A stretch of DNA of 64,000 bases, from positions 173,040-237,039 of the forward strand of contig CACRXP010000393.1 in NCBI GenBank assembly GCA_902702965.1, given 5' to 3'. Positions 1 to 11,600 of the stretch are shown here, piece after piece. This stretch comes from Spirometra erinaceieuropaei (taxonomy: Eukaryota > Platyhelminthes > Cestoda > Diphyllobothriidea > Diphyllobothriidae). A program made the translations under genes and the position numbers. The notes below the pieces were generated by a model. The model did no database searches, was not told where the DNA came from, and was given only the letters and a program-made list of their open reading frames with translations. Numbering within the stretch: the first letter of the stretch is position 1; each line of letters starts with the position of its first letter.

Positions 1-2446
1 TTGCAAACACATCGATGCAACTTTTCACTCATGGTTTCGGCAGTTGTACTACGCGAGATGTTAGGGGATTCAATCATTTAGCAGAGCCAGTAAACGGTTG
101 TATCAGTAATTATCAGCTTGTCGATGAGGCATTACGCCATCCCCCAATTTTATGTGGGATACTACAGAGAATTCATTGTCCCTCACACTATCAATAACGT
201 TCATCCGAAAAACTGTTGATGGTTTTTCTCACAAACTGTCCCAATTAACGTCCAGCACCGTACCTTCTAAAAGAAGGTCAGTATTCCTGGAGAACCGGAA
301 TTGGATGGGTTTATAAAAGTTTGAGAACTCTCATTCGTTTGCTAACGGTCACCGCGTTTTAACGTGACACACGGTATACTAGGTATAGAGCAGATCAGAA
401 GAAATAAATTGTGGAATATGAGGAGCGACGAGGAGTGCTGTTCAGACAGGTGAGTGGCCATGGCCGGATGCGCCTAGTTTCATGTTTTATAGTCTCGCCA
501 ATAAAATATGTTCCATTCTTATGATGCGGGACTAGATCTATTGTCCCAAAGGCATTCTAAGGAGGTATAGGTGTCCGACCTAAGTGGTCAACAAGATATT
601 GAATTGTCAAGGAACGAAAGAAAATCATATGTCAATTTCTAAGATATCCGTGGGTATAGGTCTTCGCGTAAAAGGTGCTAGTGGCCTCTGTACAGTCGAA
701 CGCAGACTCCGTAGAATGACTGACTGAAGAGGCCTCCCCGATAAAGATTTGTTCTTGAACGCTTAAACGATCACAACGGTCAGACCAAGTAAGGACGCCT
801 GCATATGCGAGTTGGTTCTATGTATGGGATGCGCCTGCAGTGGTTTCGCATGTGGAACTGAAAACGTTGGTGACTAAACATTTGCAGACGTGGATCTTAA
901 GGGTGAATGCCTGGGTACCGAGAAACGTTATCCCAAAGTATCTGGTGGTGAGAGACAACAATGTGCGTTCAATGTCAACATGTACGGCTCTCTTACACAC
1001 GAGGCCGTCTCCTCTACTTTGTTATTGATGGCTTGCAGCAACAGGGGGAGGGAGAACAAAGATTGCGCAAGTAGCTGGATCATGAGACAAATATCGTTCC
1101 ACTTTCACAGGAGGCTCCTGCTAAATGGACTTCACTCCTGTTGCGACATCTCCACCATCCCAAAATCCTGCCAGATTCTCTTTCATGGTCAGTAATTATT
1201 CCACACGGTCTGTCACTTAACACATTTGTCCTGTTCTGGGCCGGTTTTGTGAGGCAGGTCAAAAGTGGTATAAGTACTGAAAAGCCATTAGTAGTTGAAT
1301 ACGAGATTGCGCGGAATGTTGAGGTCGACATATTAGCGTCAGTCAGATTTATGCCGGGAATTTAGTGTACACAATTTGAGAACACGCATTTCGCAATAAT
1401 TTAAGAAATATGGTCGTTTCTCTTTACTAAAAGCGACCATTAAACCGTAGCAGGACAACATAGTAATAGTTAAAACACCACCTAATTTGAATAAGAAAAA
1501 GAGACTGGAAGCATTTAGTCCATTTGTTACGTCAAACAGGCAAAAGTTAGCTCCTAGCGGGCAGTTAAAGTTTGATTATCCTTTGCGGACCTCATTCAGT
1601 TACCCTGCCTTCCTGTTGTGAGTCGTGCTTGGGATATGTGAAATACTCGTTTTTTAAAAACAGATTCAAGCGAAACGAAAATTACTGTTTTGTGTGCAGC
1701 ACTCCCTTGGTGTTTACTACTTATTAACCCTCCATGAAATATACAGCCACTGACCGATTTCCTAAAATATTAAATGAAACTATAAAATGCGTTTTTGATT
1801 TTGAAGGACTACTTTAAGTAAGGGCTTTACTATTAATTATCCAATAGCATAATACCACGATACTTTAGTCACGTTAGCATGTGGGCAAAACAAGTGTCTG
1901 TACTTTTATCTAGCACCTACGTTAGGAATACGCTGGAAAACCGTCAAATTCTTGCTTTGTAGCGGGAACAATATTTTGGTTGTTAAATTATCGACATCCT
2001 TAAACACGGCCATCTGTGAACCCCCAACAACATTAGCAATGCAATATGTTCACTAATAACTTCACGCTGGAGAAGTAAGTTGACAAACCATCCCATATAT
2101 AGCATCTTACGTCTTCGATGAGTCGCTGACGCTTTCGTCATAGCAATAGCTCATGAACGATACGCCAAATACGGCTAAGTCGGAATAAAAATAGCTTCTG
2201 AACTCATCTCTACCCCTAAGTTCAAGCCTGCTTTTGTAACCCGCCGTCAGTTCCGAGATTGTATGATATGCAAGAATTGAACCGCTCACTTCGCGCAAAA
2301 AGTGACGTTTTTAAATTCCCCTCCTCTTGACATATCCTGCCCCAAGTGGTCTGACATTAGTGAATAGAAATATTCAAAATGTCTGCGGCAAAAGTGCTAC
2401 TAATAAGAACTCGGGTGAGAGTGATGTGTCCGGGTAAAGTGCTCAC
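1..2446. other. Myosin VI intron after exon 11; no further exon seen
   Basis: I looked on the minus strand for the next motor exon (the segment after NQDCI) and did not find it, so the gene continues off the left edge. At 1744-1870 there is a worn relative of the left arm of the inverted-repeat element at 56473-57388. Otherwise I see nothing coding. Confidence 0.6.
1744..1870 (+). repeat. Fragment related to the 56.5-57.4 kb inverted-repeat element
   Basis: The stretch from CACTGACCGATTT through GCGTTTTTGATTT to TTATCCAATAGCATAAT follows the left arm at 56473 in order (CCGATCTC, GCGTTTTTGATTA, ATAATTATGCGG). Divergence is clear and no matching right arm is seen nearby. Confidence 0.5.
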
Positions 2447-2611
2447 CGATGCAGTCCTGGTTGTCAGTGAAGTTCACTTGTTGCACGCTGAGGCCCTCAC
2501 GTTGGTAGACAATCTGCTCTTCCTTGAGAATGCGCTCGTTGAAGAACTGTTGGAGTTTTTCATTGCAGTAGTTGATGCAAAACTGCTCAAAAGAGTTCTC
2601 TTCAAAGTGCT
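2447..2611 (-). CDS. MYO6: Myosin VI exon 11
   Basis: The exon encodes [20 protein letters not shown] then [20 protein letters not shown], ending NFTDNQDCI plus one base before GTGAGC. NSFEQ.CIN..NE.LQ..F is universal in myosin motors, and [12 protein letters not shown] is the class VI version. The entering AG completes the Glu of switch II from exon 10. A long pyrimidine tract (minus strand, about 2690-2765) precedes the CCCAACAG acceptor. A plus-strand open frame here is only its antisense shadow. Confidence 0.96.
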
Positions 2612-5600
2612 CTGTTGGGAGGAGAGTGTGGAGATCCTAATGAGCAAGCTTAGAATTATGATGATGGTGATTATGAGAAAGGGGACGAGGGGGAGGAGGA
2701 CGAGGACGAAGAGAAGGAGGAGGAGGAGGATGAGGAGGAGGAGAGGAAGAAGAAAAAACAGGAACGTTGAAAGAAGATGATAAATGGAGTTACTTGACGA
2801 GGAAATTCAAAAATATGGGTTGTTTGAAATTCCACCATGCATTTTTACGAAGACAGATGAAGTTGAACAAAGGATTCGATGCAGTCAATATTGGCTTGTG
2901 TTTAAGCAAAACAAATGCCTACAAAGGACAAAATTTGATCAGGACTTTGGATACGTGCTCCCCCGGTGCGACTGTAACATTTGAATTCGGCCCAATGCTT
3001 TGCGCAACATCTTTTAGATAATTTCAGCGAGTATTTTCAATACTGATGCTTGATTGTCTTTTCAACGTTCAATATAATTATTCATATTTTTATGGACAAC
3101 TTATGACTTTAAACAACCCGGGCAGGCAAGTGCTGAGGCGCCGAATCCGTCTCTTCTAACAGCGCATTTTAGGGTACTCATGAACAGATGGCGAATAATG
3201 ATAAAGTATACCATGGCGGTAAAACTCTGCAGCAATCAAAAACAATGGTCCGAAATAATGCCGAATAATATCGAGATATGCACTACCTATAACTGTTACT
3301 TCCGCACAAAATAGCGGTCACAACACTTCAACTTAACCACAGATTGGCTTTAAGAGAGGCCCGTTTCATTGTTATGTATTTTTTCTAGTTTCAAATCAGA
3401 TGAGACAGATGAATTGTCTCGACTGACTTTACCAACTTTTGAACAGTAGACTTAAACGTGCTGCTTTTGGTTTTTTAGAACCCTCCCGCAGTGTCCGGTC
3501 GTTCTAATGCACAATTCTTCAGACCGAAACGTACCCCTTGATCTTCTTACGTCTACGATGGACCCTCGGAAGGGCGTGGTACATGAATGTAAAGAGGCGG
3601 TCCGTAACCAGCGTTAGTTCTTGTGGCTGATCAGCAGGCTCTGCAAGGTAGCAGAAAATGCCCTTCATTTTGACGCCGACAAGGCTTTGGCTAAAGCTAC
3701 CCACAATAAATCTTTTAGTAATTCACTGTGTTCGTCAGGACCTGTGCTCATAGAAGTTGCAGCAGTAATTGTAGACCAGCAGGGATATGTATTTCTAGCA
3801 ATAAGTATCGCATATGCATAAGCATATAGTGTAGAAATCGGAGGCAAATATGTCAATAAATCAGTTTTTTGAAATTCGACGGATTCAATGGGGGTGGCGA
3901 TTGGGAAACTCTATACAGCGATAAAAAGATGTTGACTGAAAAACTGTGTTTTACCAGCCGCAGCGGATGTATTTCTGGTATTACTTTACTTTTGAACAAG
4001 CTACCATATGCCACTGTGGAAAATTCTTTAGAGCTGAGACTTAACCCCGGTACTGATTAGCAAGATAACCCTCTGACCATTGCGCCACGATGAGACACAC
4101 CTCACATGGGGTGAGGTGGATAATAAGACGCAGGGTAAGGCACCTGTAGATTTTAGAGCATACGTCACCCGGGTAGGCTGCATCGTGATGATGAGAGCAG
4201 CACTTTCCGGCAGCATCTTACCTCAAAACTGAAAGGTGATGTGTACCCTATGTGTGTTAGAGTTTTTTGCTAAATTAGCCGTCACAGCATATCACAGTAC
4301 CCTCGTGACTCACTAGTCTACGCGAGTGAGTCCGTGAGGTCAGTTGGGGGAAAACAGTTCAGCCCGTGCAGCTTACTTGCTGTTTAATTGCCCGTTTTAC
4401 AGCGGTCAGTTTGATTGATACGCTTTAGTTTTGCTCTCAAAAACAACTGTGAATTTGTGAGAGGCTATGTTTCATAGAGAAACTTGCAATCAAGCGTGGA
4501 AAAAGGGATCCCCGTACCTCTGATGGTCTTGTGTTAGATTTCTGGAAGTATTACTCTCCTGTACTAACTTCCAACTTGGCCCCAACCTCAACCGTAGCCC
4601 AACTCTAATCCCAACACTTACCCTTATGATATCAACAATGACTCTGATGCTGAACCTCCTAACCTTAACCATAACAATATCCTCAACTTGGCATCCCCTG
4701 AAAATCAACGCAAGGTCAGTTGTATTGCGTGGGTCCATATCTCGTGCACGCAGTCGGCTTCCATATGAAAGGAACCCCGAAAACTGGTTTAAATGTGTAG
4801 GTTTCACAAAAAATGATTCTTTTTTACCTGGTAGACACTGCCCCAAATAAGCTTTGGGAGACCACGGTTTCCAAACGGTCCATATTTACACCGTTCAGGC
4901 AGAATGTACGGTAAGGATTTAGTGGTGAATTCAGGAATAACAAAAAAAACCGAAAAGTGAGAAGGAAAGTCGAGAGGAAAACAATGGAATCACTGAGTGA
5001 GCTTTCAAAGAGGCAGGAAAAGAAAATGAACAAACGGGAATTCCAGTAGCGAGAACGGGGGCGAGAGCGGCAAGAAAGGGAAAAATTAACGTTTTCAGTG
5101 TGATGGGAAACATTAGCAGTGCCTTGTATTATAAGCTTAATGAAGTAGTTCTTTAAAAGTAGAAGACTTCCGGGTTCGTGGCTTCCGGACGCGTGTTTTG
5201 AGACGATATACGTAGCAAATATTTCGACATTGGTTCTGGCTTCATTAAACAGATGAACAAAAACCTGAGGGATGTCGATAAAATATACCATCAAGTTGAA
5301 TTTACTTGTCAATCATGGGTTTAGTTAGGGGCCTATCATTTTTCAGTTTGTTAGATCGTGATGAGAAGGCGAAATCCCGCCACAGCGAAAGCCGAGTGTT
5401 CGGAGTTATGGAGAGCAGCCATCGAAAAGTATTTGATGAACTTTGAGGTGGTCGAAAATGCAAGCACATACTTGATGCTGCAGCTGCCAGCGGGGTTCTA
5501 GCGTGCAACCCCATGACGAACTGTGACGATCCTGTTCCGTACTATAACCAGATCGATAAACAACTCTTTTACGGCAAATGCACTCTTATCAAAGTCCCAA

Positions 5601-8600
5601 GATGGTATCTCATAACCAGTACTCCGTGCAGTTAGGACTCTGCGAGACACTGGAGATGGAGAAGGGTACGATTAATGCTATCACACAAAATAGACCCCGT
5701 CAGATGTCATTCAGTCATTTGAACCAAGAGACCTGTGCAAAACTGCTTCATACGAGTAGTGAAATCTTCCTGTAATGGAGTCTGGGACGAAAGGCAGTAA
5801 GCTCGCTTTAATCTCCTGCCTGGACTCGAGGTCAGGAGGTACAAGTTCAACAGTTTTAGAAGAATGTAGAGACATGTAAATTTATGAGGTAAAATACTGC
5901 TAAATACGTTCAGAGCGGTTGGAGTACTTAGTTAGGAAGGTTTTCCGCACACATCCGGTCACAAACCTACCGAAGCCGGCGATGTCCAGTAGACCTACGT
6001 AGGTGTATTGCTGAGTGTTAGGGATGGCGCGATTCACCATGCTCACCAGCCACTCAAAGAGACGCGAATAAATGGCCTTGGCCAGACCGTCCCGCACATT
6101 GGCTGCGTTTTCGCGGCTCAGAGCGATCTTAAAACCCATGGCTCCAGTCACTCGTGCAGTCAGAGCTTTTGCAAGAGTATCCCGATTCATGCCCAACAGG
6201 TCTGCGGCCTTCTTTAGGGAGGTTTCCGTTTTTGGAGAAACTCGACAACCACCTGTTTTGGAGAAAGGAGATATAGGATGTTTGTAAGGTACGGGTTTGA
6301 TGGGAATGCCGCAGTATGCACGTCAATAACACAATTTCGTTCATCGGCAACGGTTTTGTCAAGTTTTTGGTCCAAAATCACTTGTTTTTCAGAAAAAGAG
6401 CGCACATACCAGTGCACAAATTCAAATGGCATTCGGTTGCATGAGGGGGTCAAACATATCGGAACTATAGTTTTACGAGGACGTTTAATTATTATGGAAC
6501 AAAACACGTTAAATCGAAAAATATCCCAAAAACACGGTTCGCGCGTCGCATGCGACGACGTCCACTATGTACACCACAGCGTGGTAGACGTGCTGATTTA
6601 GATTTTGTACCTAGGAAATTCATCTAAGGCAGTTAGCCTACTCTATTAGATTTGGTGGATTCCATACATTGAAGTAGGCTGAGCCAATAACTTGACCCAA
6701 ATGCGATTAAACTTATTGCTCCTAGCGGGTGCTTTTGGCTTAGGCTGTTGAGACGTTGATTGCACTCGAGTATTGCCCTTGCTGTCGTGGGCTCCAATTC
6801 CATTGGAGTCGCCCAGTTTTTTTCGAAAATGGGTGAAACCAATTATTCAAAACTGTCAGAACACCTATCAACTTACGTTAAAAATGTATTCGCAGAAAAT
6901 ATTGATTAAGTTGTCAATCATGAGCTATGACTCCTGTAAAGCTTCCCACTTAGTTATTTTCCTAGGGTATACAAGATACTAGGGCAGAGAGTCTTTTTCA
7001 AAGCAGTGGTAACAATTTTATTTGAAAAGGATTTGCCAATTCACGGTATTATAATCTGACCATGAGTCCGTGAAACGCATTTAACCGTCACCAAGCAAAT
7101 ATTAGTCTGCGAGCATTCCTCATTTCGGTTTAACGTCCAGACCACAAGATCTATAGGGGGAGTTGGTAAGAATACCAAAAACTCCTTCAAGTGCTACGCG
7201 CTTACGATGTGCGTATTTCAGTTGGCTCCTCGCCTCACGTTTTTTCAGATTAACAGAAAAGCATTTTATGGTAGTTCAGCCCGCAAAATTGGGTAAAACA
7301 TTTCTACAACGCCTTTTTTGTATTTTAATTAATGTCCTTTGGAAAAGTCTCCACTTTTGTGGAGGCCCCTCAACAGACATCCAAGCACACACTGTCGCTA
7401 ACGTCTTAGCAGAACTAGCATAAGTAAATAATTTCGAGGTCAAAGGCCCAAATTTCGTCCTAATAGGAAAACTTGACTTTGAGGATCTTGTGTTTTAATC
7501 CGCTCAGACACCTACTGTTGAATGTCTTATCAAAAATATCACAAGATACTAGTCAACATTAACTCTATTAAGCAGAAAGAGGCTGGGTCTGGTGAGGTAC
7601 GTTAGTCCGTCAGGCTCGATCTCAGAGCGTGTCGGAAGACCGAAAAGTTTTGTCGTTCTGAAATGTTAAACATCCAGATAGCGTGCCAGCAGGCCGAATC
7701 GGGTAGTCATTGATATTTAGGCGAATCTATGTCCTGTCTCTTGTTCCCTATCCGAGATTCAATGGATACCCCCAACACCGTTCTGATTGAGAGCGAATAC
7801 TACTGAAAAACGCTCGAAAAATTCTAAACCGCATTCTCCGCTAACGCTCACGTTGCGTGGGCAGTCACTCTCGAGAAACCTTCTGCGCAATTGCGCCGCA
7901 ATTGCAGAGCATATGGTCTCAAACACGTCATCTAGAATTTCTCAAGGTCAACTGCTAGGTAGGTCACGTCACAGGTAGGACTGGTGTTCCATGATAATTG
8001 GCTGATCAGAGTTAAATGGAAGCAAGTGCCTGCTCGACTATGGTGGGTCGAGCCTTTTTTATAGAAACGTGCATCACTTGCCTATACGTCTACTATGAAC
8101 GACTGTTTCCAATTGTGCTAATCAAATCAACCATTCAAATCTGAAAATGACGTAAATTGTGGTAGAAGACAATAAGACGTGTTCAACTAACGCAGGATGT
8201 GTTGGCTATTTCACAACAAAATGTAACACTGGAGAAAATCAGAGCATTTAATAGAAAAGCCAATGTGCATTTTCAGAATTCGGTACACGGTAAATCCTCC
8301 TACAGCCTCGAGGGCAGACTCGATGCTGTTTCGGAAGTTAGTATACGTGTTGAGCGGGTGATTTGCATTTATGTTGGCCAAAATCCCTGCGGTCACTCTC
8401 AAGGAGACAATGGAATTATGAACATGCTTCCTGATCGTCCTCTTAACGGCGCTTCGGTGGTCTAAATCAGGTGAGCTAGGAGGTCGAATGTCAGAATAAC
8501 CTAAGGTGATTTCACGTAGCATGAATGCATCAGAATTTGTTGGTCAAAAATCTTTACGATCCCGTAACTTGTGACATTAGGCCTCTTAGTTCGCTTGATT

Positions 8601-11600
8601 TAATTCCTCGAATTGCTAGGTCTGGAGCACCCTTGGGAGAGCTGGAACCGTACCCACAATCTAAGGAGTTGATGTAGACTGCTAATTCGGAAGATGCGTC
8701 AAGTCTGAAGGCGGTTTTAATGGAATACGCCCCTCTTATATGTAGTAAAAACGTTAATACTGAATTCCACGCGGTGCGTCCAATCCGCGAGACACGGCGA
8801 ATTTCGTCGCGCACGACAAACTGTCATTACGTTCGATGAACGTTTGCTGGTTTTCTATTAAATGCCCGTGTTTTCAAACTGCTAAGTTTTGATCTAAATT
8901 AACTGATGCACCCTGTACTGTGGTCGCATTCAAAGTATAATCTTGGCTTAAGGAAACAACGTTTGCCAACTTGGAGCACAGACTAACTGATGACTCAGCA
9001 CTTGACGAGCGATTGGTATCACAGATGAATTCCACTTGAGACGACTAAAAATCGCTAGAAGGTGTGACCGACCGGCAATTTATTTGGCGTTAGCTGTACC
9101 AAAGTTTAAGAACGCATTCATAAACTTTGGTATAAACGAATAAATTATTGACAGATGTTTTAAAGCTTGTTTCCAGTTGATAGAGTCCGTAAATAGCATT
9201 CTGATGCCTATAGTTGCCAACTGATTCCCAGGGTGAAGTTGTGTTCAGAAAGGTCTTGGTTTTTTTGTATTAGTCACGAACACTGACCAAAAATATAAAA
9301 AGGGCTTTCATATTTTTTACTGAACTTTGAGACATAAGTAGTTTGATCCATTTGTTTTTAAGGGATTTGCGAATAAAAAGCTTCAAAGGCTATGGTAAGT
9401 TAATTTCCGGAGTACTTTTCATGGCGTAGAGGGACATAACTTCACGCACTGTGGGGTAAACTTTTAAAAGTATTAATCTGAAGGACATGTGAAACATACT
9501 TGCTTATTATTGTATTGGAACATCCACCGACAAGTCTTCGTCGGATGTCATTGGAGTCGGATTTACGTTGCCCGCTCACAACACTAACGAAATCCCGTGA
9601 GATCATTTTAAAGTGGACGTGCAATGATCGAGGTTTGGGGAAAATTGAATATTATGAGTTATCTATCCGCATTTTTGTAAATTGGCGGAGAGAGGAAAGT
9701 CGATGGACTGCGTTATCTTAAATACAATCTGGTAGAGCACTGTGAAATTTCATTCACTTGTTCAAAGTCAGAAAGTCGCTCTCTTACCTGAGAAAGCAGT
9801 AACGACATTCTAAAGTATTCCAAGTGATAGGATGCTCCGCTCATAGCGGTTATGCGACTCCCAGTAAATATTTTCGTTTCTGTGCATATGAACGTTAAAT
9901 GTCAACAAGTATTGCTCGAATATCGACAACCTCTCTCTGCGAAGCTTAAACTTCGGATAATCGGACCTTATGGACGATTTTGTGGCCCTGGGGCTCCCAA
10001 ATGAATGATTCACAGTCCAAACTTGCTTAGTCCCTGTCTTACTATGCTTCGCTTTGGCAGTGGCGAAGGAGTGTTTGATAGCACACTTCAAACCAGTAGC
10101 TTCTGGGGGGCCTCACGGCGAGAAATGCTTCTGGGTGTGCAAACATGTGGTAAATATGAAAAAAAATCAGCAGCTCTTTTCCGGTCTGTCGCGTTTGATA
10201 ATTAGCAGGGGGGATAAACTCTCACGGTGGTCAGACTTACACTTGGCGTGTGTTTACGCAAAGCAGAAATGCCTTCATAATACCCCCCTCTTCAGCGCGA
10301 ACCTCCCGTAATCTGGTCTTGCTCAACGGTTAGCAATCTTACAAGCCTTTTTGGCACAAGCTGACAAGGCAGTAAGACCGTATTTCGCGTAAATTATTGC
10401 GCGGGCGCGCTTCCGATGCTCGGAGTGAGAGTATGAGCACTCATAGTCAACCCCGTAAGTAGCATGTGCACGAAGCTTCTTCTTCTTTTCTCCCTTAAGC
10501 CTAACATCCACTGTCTATCCACGCACAACGCTCCCTGTTTTCATCAGGGTTTTTTTTGCATTTTAAATCAAATTTGATATGTGCCGCCGAGAATGCCAGG
10601 CAGAAGGTAATCTGTCGCTAGGATGGGAATGTCTAAAGTAATTCTCACTGTCACTGATTAAGATAGAAAGAGCAGGAACAATTAAAGTAATGGTTCTACA
10701 CCAATCGCCCGTGTTGTTCTGTAACAAAACTGACTAATACAGGGATTAAAATTAAAGTTGAAGTAAAAGGCAAGATATGATTCGGTAGTCCCACCTCATG
10801 GACACAATACTGTTGCGGATGGGATTAAGGGTTAGAGGGTATAGTTAAGGATTAGGGTTGGGGGCTAGGATCGAGGTAAGGGTTTAGGCTTACGGGTTGT
10901 TGATGGGGTTATCTTTGGGGTTCGGGGTTAGCACGACCAAATCTCAACCATTCAAAGTACAACCGCGCATTCACAATAGCTTTTCTTTTGCATACAGCTA
11001 CTTGACCTCGTCGCCTGTGCGTTACACGGTCCCACCTGTCAAAACCCTTATTACCACAGGTCCCGTATTTGAGATGACTGGGGTTTGGTTACTACAGGTG
11101 GGACTGTATAACCACATCCGACCAAATTGACATATTTGGCCCCATTCGATCTTGTCCTTTTTTCGATTCGCTTAACTCTTTTATCTACTTTGTCCTAACT
11201 GCGCTCGATGCGGCCTCTTGAACGGTTTCAGTGGTTTGTCAGACGGCTCGGGTAAAGAATTTTTACGTGGCCAATGTGCTGCCGTACACTGCAGAATAAA
11301 TAATTGCTTTCTACTTTGGCGTCGTCTTCCGCGGAAATTTTCGTTTAAAAGAAGGGGGCTGTCTTTCAGTGCTCTCAGTTCGATTGTTTCCTCACCTTTT
11401 ACGACTCTACATACTGCATATTTAGATGGTTTAAAACGATAGTCTGCTTCCTGCCACTCAAAACACTTAGAGGTTCGAGATCAGACAAGCTATTCGGTGG
11501 TGGATTCGTGGATTCGGGGCTGTCTTTCAGTGCTCACAGTTCGATTGTTTCCTCACCTTTTACGACTCTACATACTGCATATTTAGATGGTTTAAAACGA

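Larger units (their letters stand above)
2612..5970. other. Myosin VI intron 10-11
   Basis: No exon is recognised. The intron holds a (GGA)n-like purine run (plus strand, about 2690-2765) beside exon 11, a tRNA-like fragment at 4031-4093 and a degenerate CCCTAA-like stretch at about 4570-4690. Open frames here have no family signature. Confidence 0.6.

Noticed and set aside
2379..2780. 133-codon plus-strand frame with an Arg-rich end
   Set aside because: It is antisense to myosin exon 11 and then translates the GGA low-complexity tract.
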